Shown in pieces: positions 60,718 through 64,000 of a DNA stretch of 64,000 nt. The translations under genes and the position numbers were made by a program. The notes below the pieces were generated by a model that was not told the DNA's origin, did not search any database, and saw only the letters and a list, made by a program, of their open reading frames with translations. Numbering within the stretch: the first letter of the stretch is position 1; every line of letters begins with the position of its first letter. The stretch comes from Agrobacterium sp. a22-2. GTDB taxonomy: Bacteria > Pseudomonadota > Alphaproteobacteria > Rhizobiales > Rhizobiaceae. The stretch is from assembly GCF_012276985.1 (NCBI RefSeq), contig NZ_JAAXMM010000019.1:1-64000 (forward strand), written 5' to 3'.

Positions 60718-62231
60718 ACCGCGAGCAGTCGCGCGATCTCATCGGCTGCCATCTCAATGGCAGGTGCAAAGCCCGTTTCATCGGGCTGGCGGCAGAGACG
60801 CATGCCGGGATACCAGGGCGAATCGTGCCTCCCCATCATCCAGCGCCAGTCCGGCACCCGCTTCAGCAGCGCCACCGACGGAGTCCCGAGCGCGCCGGCC
60901 AGATGCAGGGGCGCCGTGCACACCGACACCATGGCCGAGAGCGAGGCCATGATGGCGGCGGTATCGACGAAGGCGTCCGGCCCGGCGTCGAAATCGGGGC
61001 CGGGATGTTCGAGCAGGAACGGCAGCCCGGCAACCTTCCGGCCGGACGGCGTCTCCGCCGGCTCCAGCCGATGGGCCTCAAGCTTCTGCAGGGCGATCAG
61101 CCGCACATCGACAAGCGCTGCGAACGGTGCCAAAGCCAGCGGTCCATCGAGGCTGCGGCCGCGCTCGACAGGCGAGGCCGGATTGCCCTGCCAGACGAAC
61201 CCGATAGCCTTTGCACCGGCGTCCAGAGCCAGCCGATGCTTCCACACGTCAATCAGTTTCGGCTCGGCCGCCAGATAGGAGATAGCAGGAGGAACGGCCC
61301 CCGGCGTCAGCTGCAGCCGATGCGGCAGCCCGAGAAGCGGCACCTGCAGGTCGACAGAGCCGGCCGGCGGATCCTCGCAGATCACCCGGTCAGCGCCGGG
61401 GATATCTCTCAGCAACCGCACCAGCCGTTCCGGCACCTGCAGGATGACCTCGCCACCCAGCGATTTGACCAGAGGCAGCAGTTTGACGAACTGGATCGTA
61501 TCGCCAAGCCCCTGCTCCGCATGCACCAGAAGCCGCTTGCCGGCAAACGGCCGGCCATCCCAGTCGGTGATCGCCTGGTGGCGGGCAACCGCCGGAAATC
61601 CCGGCGTCTTCCAGCGCCATTCGTATTCGGCAAAACCTTGCGAAAAATCGCCAAGCCGCAGCAGTGCCAGGGACAGATTGTAATGGGCTTCCGCCAGATC
61701 GGGATAGAGACGGACGGCGGCGCGCAGGTTCTCGACGGCCCCGAACGGGTCGCCCAACTCGCCGAGCGCATTGCCAAGATTGTGCAGCGATGTCTTGTGA
61801 GCCGGATCGATCGACAGTGCCAGGCGATAGGCCTCGGCCGCTAGAGCGAACGCGCCGCCATTGGCATGCGCGATGCCGAGATTGGCCGCGACATCGGCAT
61901 TGCCGGGCTGTAGCGCAACGGCGCGCTGATAGGCCGGCACCGCCTCTGCCGATCGTCCGGCATCGACCAGCGCATTGCCGAAATTGAACCAGATCTCGCC
62001 CCCGATCTCGCCATTGTCCGGCGCCAGCCGCAGCACTCGTTCGTAGAGGATCAGCGCCCCCGCCAGATCACCGAGCGACCGCCGCGCGGAGGCCAGCAGC
62101 CGCAAGGCGTCGACATGATCGGGGTTCTGCACCAGGATCGCATCATAGAGAACGACCGCCCCGGCCGCATCACCGGAGCGATGGCGCTCGAAAGCGGTCT
62201 GCAGCAATTCTTCGGGTGATGGGTCGCTCAT
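60708..62231 (-). CDS. TPR-repeat plus heptosyltransferase-like glycosyltransferase
   Basis: A 507-residue fusion. Residues about 1-205 are tetratricopeptide repeats (SPEELLQTAFERHRSGDAAG; EIWFNFGNALVDAGRSAEAV; AHKTSLHNLGNALGELGDPF). The C-terminal part is a GT9/heptosyltransferase-like GT-B fold: VHAEQGLGDTIQFVKLLPLV at its start and CTAPLHLAGALGTPSVALL near the end. Then comes WRWMMGRHDSPWYPGMRLCR, a tail shared with the next gene. ATG at 62231 overlaps the upstream gene stop (ATGA). Cytoplasmic; the acceptor may be protein. Confidence 0.9.
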   Translation of the reverse strand: MSDPSPEELLQTAFERHRSGDAAGAVVLYDAILVQNPDHVDALRLLASARRSLGDLAGALILYERVLRLAPDNGEIGGEIWFNFGNALVDAGRSAEAVPAYQRAVALQPGNADVAANLGIAHANGGAFALAAEAYRLALSIDPAHKTSLHNLGNALGELGDPFGAVENLRAAVRLYPDLAEAHYNLSLALLRLGDFSQGFAEYEWRWKTPGFPAVARHQAITDWDGRPFAGKRLLVHAEQGLGDTIQFVKLLPLVKSLGGEVILQVPERLVRLLRDIPGADRVICEDPPAGSVDLQVPLLGLPHRLQLTPGAVPPAISYLAAEPKLIDVWKHRLALDAGAKAIGFVWQGNPASPVERGRSLDGPLALAPFAALVDVRLIALQKLEAHRLEPAETPSGRKVAGLPFLLEHPGPDFDAGPDAFVDTAAIMASLSAMVSVCTAPLHLAGALGTPSVALLKRVPDWRWMMGRHDSPWYPGMRLCRQPDETGFAPAIEMAADEIARLLAVQP

Positions 62232-64000
62232 CGGCGCGCGTCCACGAAGTCTGACAGCGCCGCGGCCGCCTGTCGCGCCACGCTGCCCCAATCGCCGGGC
62301 TGCGGCTGGCGGAACAGCCGGACGCTTGGATACCACGGGCTGTCCGTGCGATGCGCCATCCAGCGCCAGTCGGCATTGTATTTCAGCAGAGCGAAGGTCG
62401 GCACCCCGAGCGAACCGGCCAGATGCAGGGTCGAGGTGCAGGAGGAAATCACCAGGTCGAGAGCGGAAATCGCCGCCGCCGTGCTGGCAAAATCGCCAAG
62501 GCTGGCGCCGGGCACATCGATCCGATCAGCATAGGCAAAGCCGCGCAACTGTTCCAGCCCGTCGGCATATTGCAGGCTGACGAAATGGGCACCTTCAACG
62601 TCAAACAGTGGCGCCAAAACCTCCAGCCGCGGCGAACGTCCCTGGTCGGCACGGGCGTTCGGATTGCCCTGCCAGATCAGGCCGACCCGAACCTTCTCGC
62701 GGTTAGAAAAGCGCTCGCTCCACGCCGCGATCCGTTCTGCCGGAAGCATGAACCGGGCCGGCGCCGGCAAAGTTTCCAGCGTCGTGCCGAGCGCCAGCGG
62801 CAGGCTGAGCATAGGCACTTCGAGATCGGCATCGTCGATGCTGTCGATGCTCTGGCGAAGGATCGTCACATTGTTCTTTTCAAAGACAAGCGTGTTGAAC
62901 AGACCGATCAGCGGCTCGCGCAATTCCAGAAGCACATGACCGACACGGGCGGCCGCCAGCGCCACGAAGCGGGCAAACTGGATCTGGTCGCCCAAGCCCT
63001 GCTCGCCATGGATCAGCAGAACCTTGTCGGTGTCCTCGCCCTGCCAGCGCGACACGGCAAAGGTCCGCGGCACCATTTCCGCGCCCAGCCAACGATATTC
63101 GTAATCCCGGAACCCGGCCGGCAGATTGCCGGCCATCAGATGCGCATGGCCGCGGTCGATCAAGGTTTCGGCGTCGCCGGGGCTAAGCTCCAGCGCCGTG
63201 TCAAAGGCGGCAATCGCATCAGTGCATCGGCTCAGGTCCTTCAGCGCATTGGCCTTGCCGCGATGTGTCTTGGCCAGATCCGGCCGCAGCACAAGGGAGG
63301 CCTCATAGGCGGCCAACGCCTCCTCGAAGCGGTTGGTATCGCGCAGCAGATTGCCAAGCGTCATCAGAGCCTCGGCCGAAGGGGCCGCCTGAAGGCTGAG
63401 GCGTAGCAGGCGCTCGGCCTCTTCGACCTTGCCGATATGGCGCAACGCAATGGCATAATTGGTCTGGAAGGCAGAGGTGCCAAGGCCCAGCCGATCCGCC
63501 GCCTGCAGGAACAGAGTGGCACGATGGTAATGCTGCGCCTCGAGAGCCAAGGCGCCGAGCATGTGCAGGGCTTCCGCGCCATGGCTTTGCGACCGCAGAA
63601 GTGCTGCATAGCCGGTCTCGGCTATCGAGCGATCGCCAGCCATGTGCCGGGCCAGCGCGTCCCCAAAGGCAGTCGCGTCGTCGGCAGGCGGATGGGTCGC
63701 GACAATTGGCTCGGCGGCCTCGAACAGAACCGACCGATCGCCGCTCACCAGTTGCCGCAAGGCGCCGGCCACCCTTGATGCCACGCCGGCAAAGGGCCGG
63801 CTCTCGATTTCGCCTTCCACCCTTCGGAACACGCGGGTCCGCGGATACCATGGGCTGTCGCTGCGCCCCCTGAGCCAGCGCCATTCGGCATGGGATTTCA
63901 GGACGACCCAGGTGGGCTTGCCAAGCGCCCCGGCCAGATGGGCGACGGCGGTGTCCGAGGTGATCACCAGATCGAGGTTCATGATCAGCGCCGCCGTGTC
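62228..64000 (-). CDS. multi-module TPR/heptosyltransferase-like protein, 5-prime end outside window
   Basis: Partial gene; the frame is open to base 64000. The visible 590 residues begin with the end of one transferase domain (TSDTAVAHLAGALGKPTWVV, WLRGRSDSPWYPRTRVFRR). A TPR array follows (about 115-300), and then a full second transferase domain: IHGEQGLGDQIQFARFVALA, SCTSTLHLAGSLGVPTFALL and WMAHRTDSPWYPSVRLFRQ. It is therefore a fusion of at least two copies of the TPR-transferase module also found singly in the next gene. The same DSPWYP signature closes all three copies. Confidence 0.88.
   Translation of the reverse strand, partial: DTAALIMNLDLVITSDTAVAHLAGALGKPTWVVLKSHAEWRWLRGRSDSPWYPRTRVFRRVEGEIESRPFAGVASRVAGALRQLVSGDRSVLFEAAEPIVATHPPADDATAFGDALARHMAGDRSIAETGYAALLRSQSHGAEALHMLGALALEAQHYHRATLFLQAADRLGLGTSAFQTNYAIALRHIGKVEEAERLLRLSLQAAPSAEALMTLGNLLRDTNRFEEALAAYEASLVLRPDLAKTHRGKANALKDLSRCTDAIAAFDTALELSPGDAETLIDRGHAHLMAGNLPAGFRDYEYRWLGAEMVPRTFAVSRWQGEDTDKVLLIHGEQGLGDQIQFARFVALAAARVGHVLLELREPLIGLFNTLVFEKNNVTILRQSIDSIDDADLEVPMLSLPLALGTTLETLPAPARFMLPAERIAAWSERFSNREKVRVGLIWQGNPNARADQGRSPRLEVLAPLFDVEGAHFVSLQYADGLEQLRGFAYADRIDVPGASLGDFASTAAAISALDLVISSCTSTLHLAGSLGVPTFALLKYNADWRWMAHRTDSPWYPSVRLFRQPQPGDWGSVARQAAAALSDFVDARR

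Noticed and set aside
1..64000. Prophage, insertion sequence, integron or tRNA-linked island
   Set aside because: No transposase, integrase, phage structural gene, tRNA or paired attachment repeats are visible; the only repeats are short palindromic elements.

Overview
The window reads as a chromosomal segment of an alphaproteobacterium of the Rhizobiaceae (Rhizobium, Agrobacterium or Ensifer type). The basis is high-GC coding sequence, an abundance of sugar and polyamine ABC transporters with local regulators, a sitABCD manganese locus, short palindromic intergenic repeats of rhizobial type, and a gene order (xylA, xylB, LacI regulator, emrB, emrA, TetR regulator, gltX, lysS) that I recall from Sinorhizobium meliloti. 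I see no rRNA, tRNA, CRISPR array, insertion sequence or prophage. The content is mostly metabolic core with a few accessory patches.

Layout. 1-8200: a small orphan membrane protein, then a leftward sugar operon (ABC ATPase, permease, binding protein, sugar isomerase/epimerase, Gfo/Idh/MocA oxidoreductase). A rightward LacI gene diverges from it, with a perfect double palindromic operator between them. 8200-9700: an AT-richer, translationally coupled two-gene cassette of unknown function. 9700-13700: leftward xylose operon (LacI-type regulator, xylB, xylA). 13700-17500: emrAB-type efflux pump with a divergent TetR regulator and two matching operators. 17500-25000: TerC, an SLC13/RCK_C permease, gltX, a small orphan gene coupled to lysS, and an ArsR/SRPBCC pair. 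25000-30100: a His-rich membrane-anchored protein divergent from sitABCD, with two identical candidate Fur-family boxes between them. 30000-36300: a leftward methylamine/betaine-type catabolic operon (two 815-residue dimethylglycine-dehydrogenase-like proteins plus a Rieske oxygenase). 36400-41100: an orphan ArsA ATPase, two LysR regulators and an EamA exporter. 41300-47500: a putrescine-type ABC operon ending in patD, matching E. coli ydcSTUV-patD in order and lengths. 47600-50400: an SH3 protein, and tal divergent from a SorC regulator with two strong back-to-back promoters. 50400-54300: an AraC-MGMT fusion, DUF2244, nth, a CysZ/EI24-like protein and a nitrilase. 54300-64000: a type I secretion ABC/adaptor pair with a Sel1-repeat protein, then a GT4 glycosyltransferase and at least three TPR plus heptosyltransferase-like modules that run off the right edge.

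The parts most likely to be new biology are the secretion/glycosylation locus at the right end, the His-rich repeat protein facing sitABCD, and the coupled two-gene cassette after xylA. Functions are inferred from motifs, lengths and context; no database search was run.
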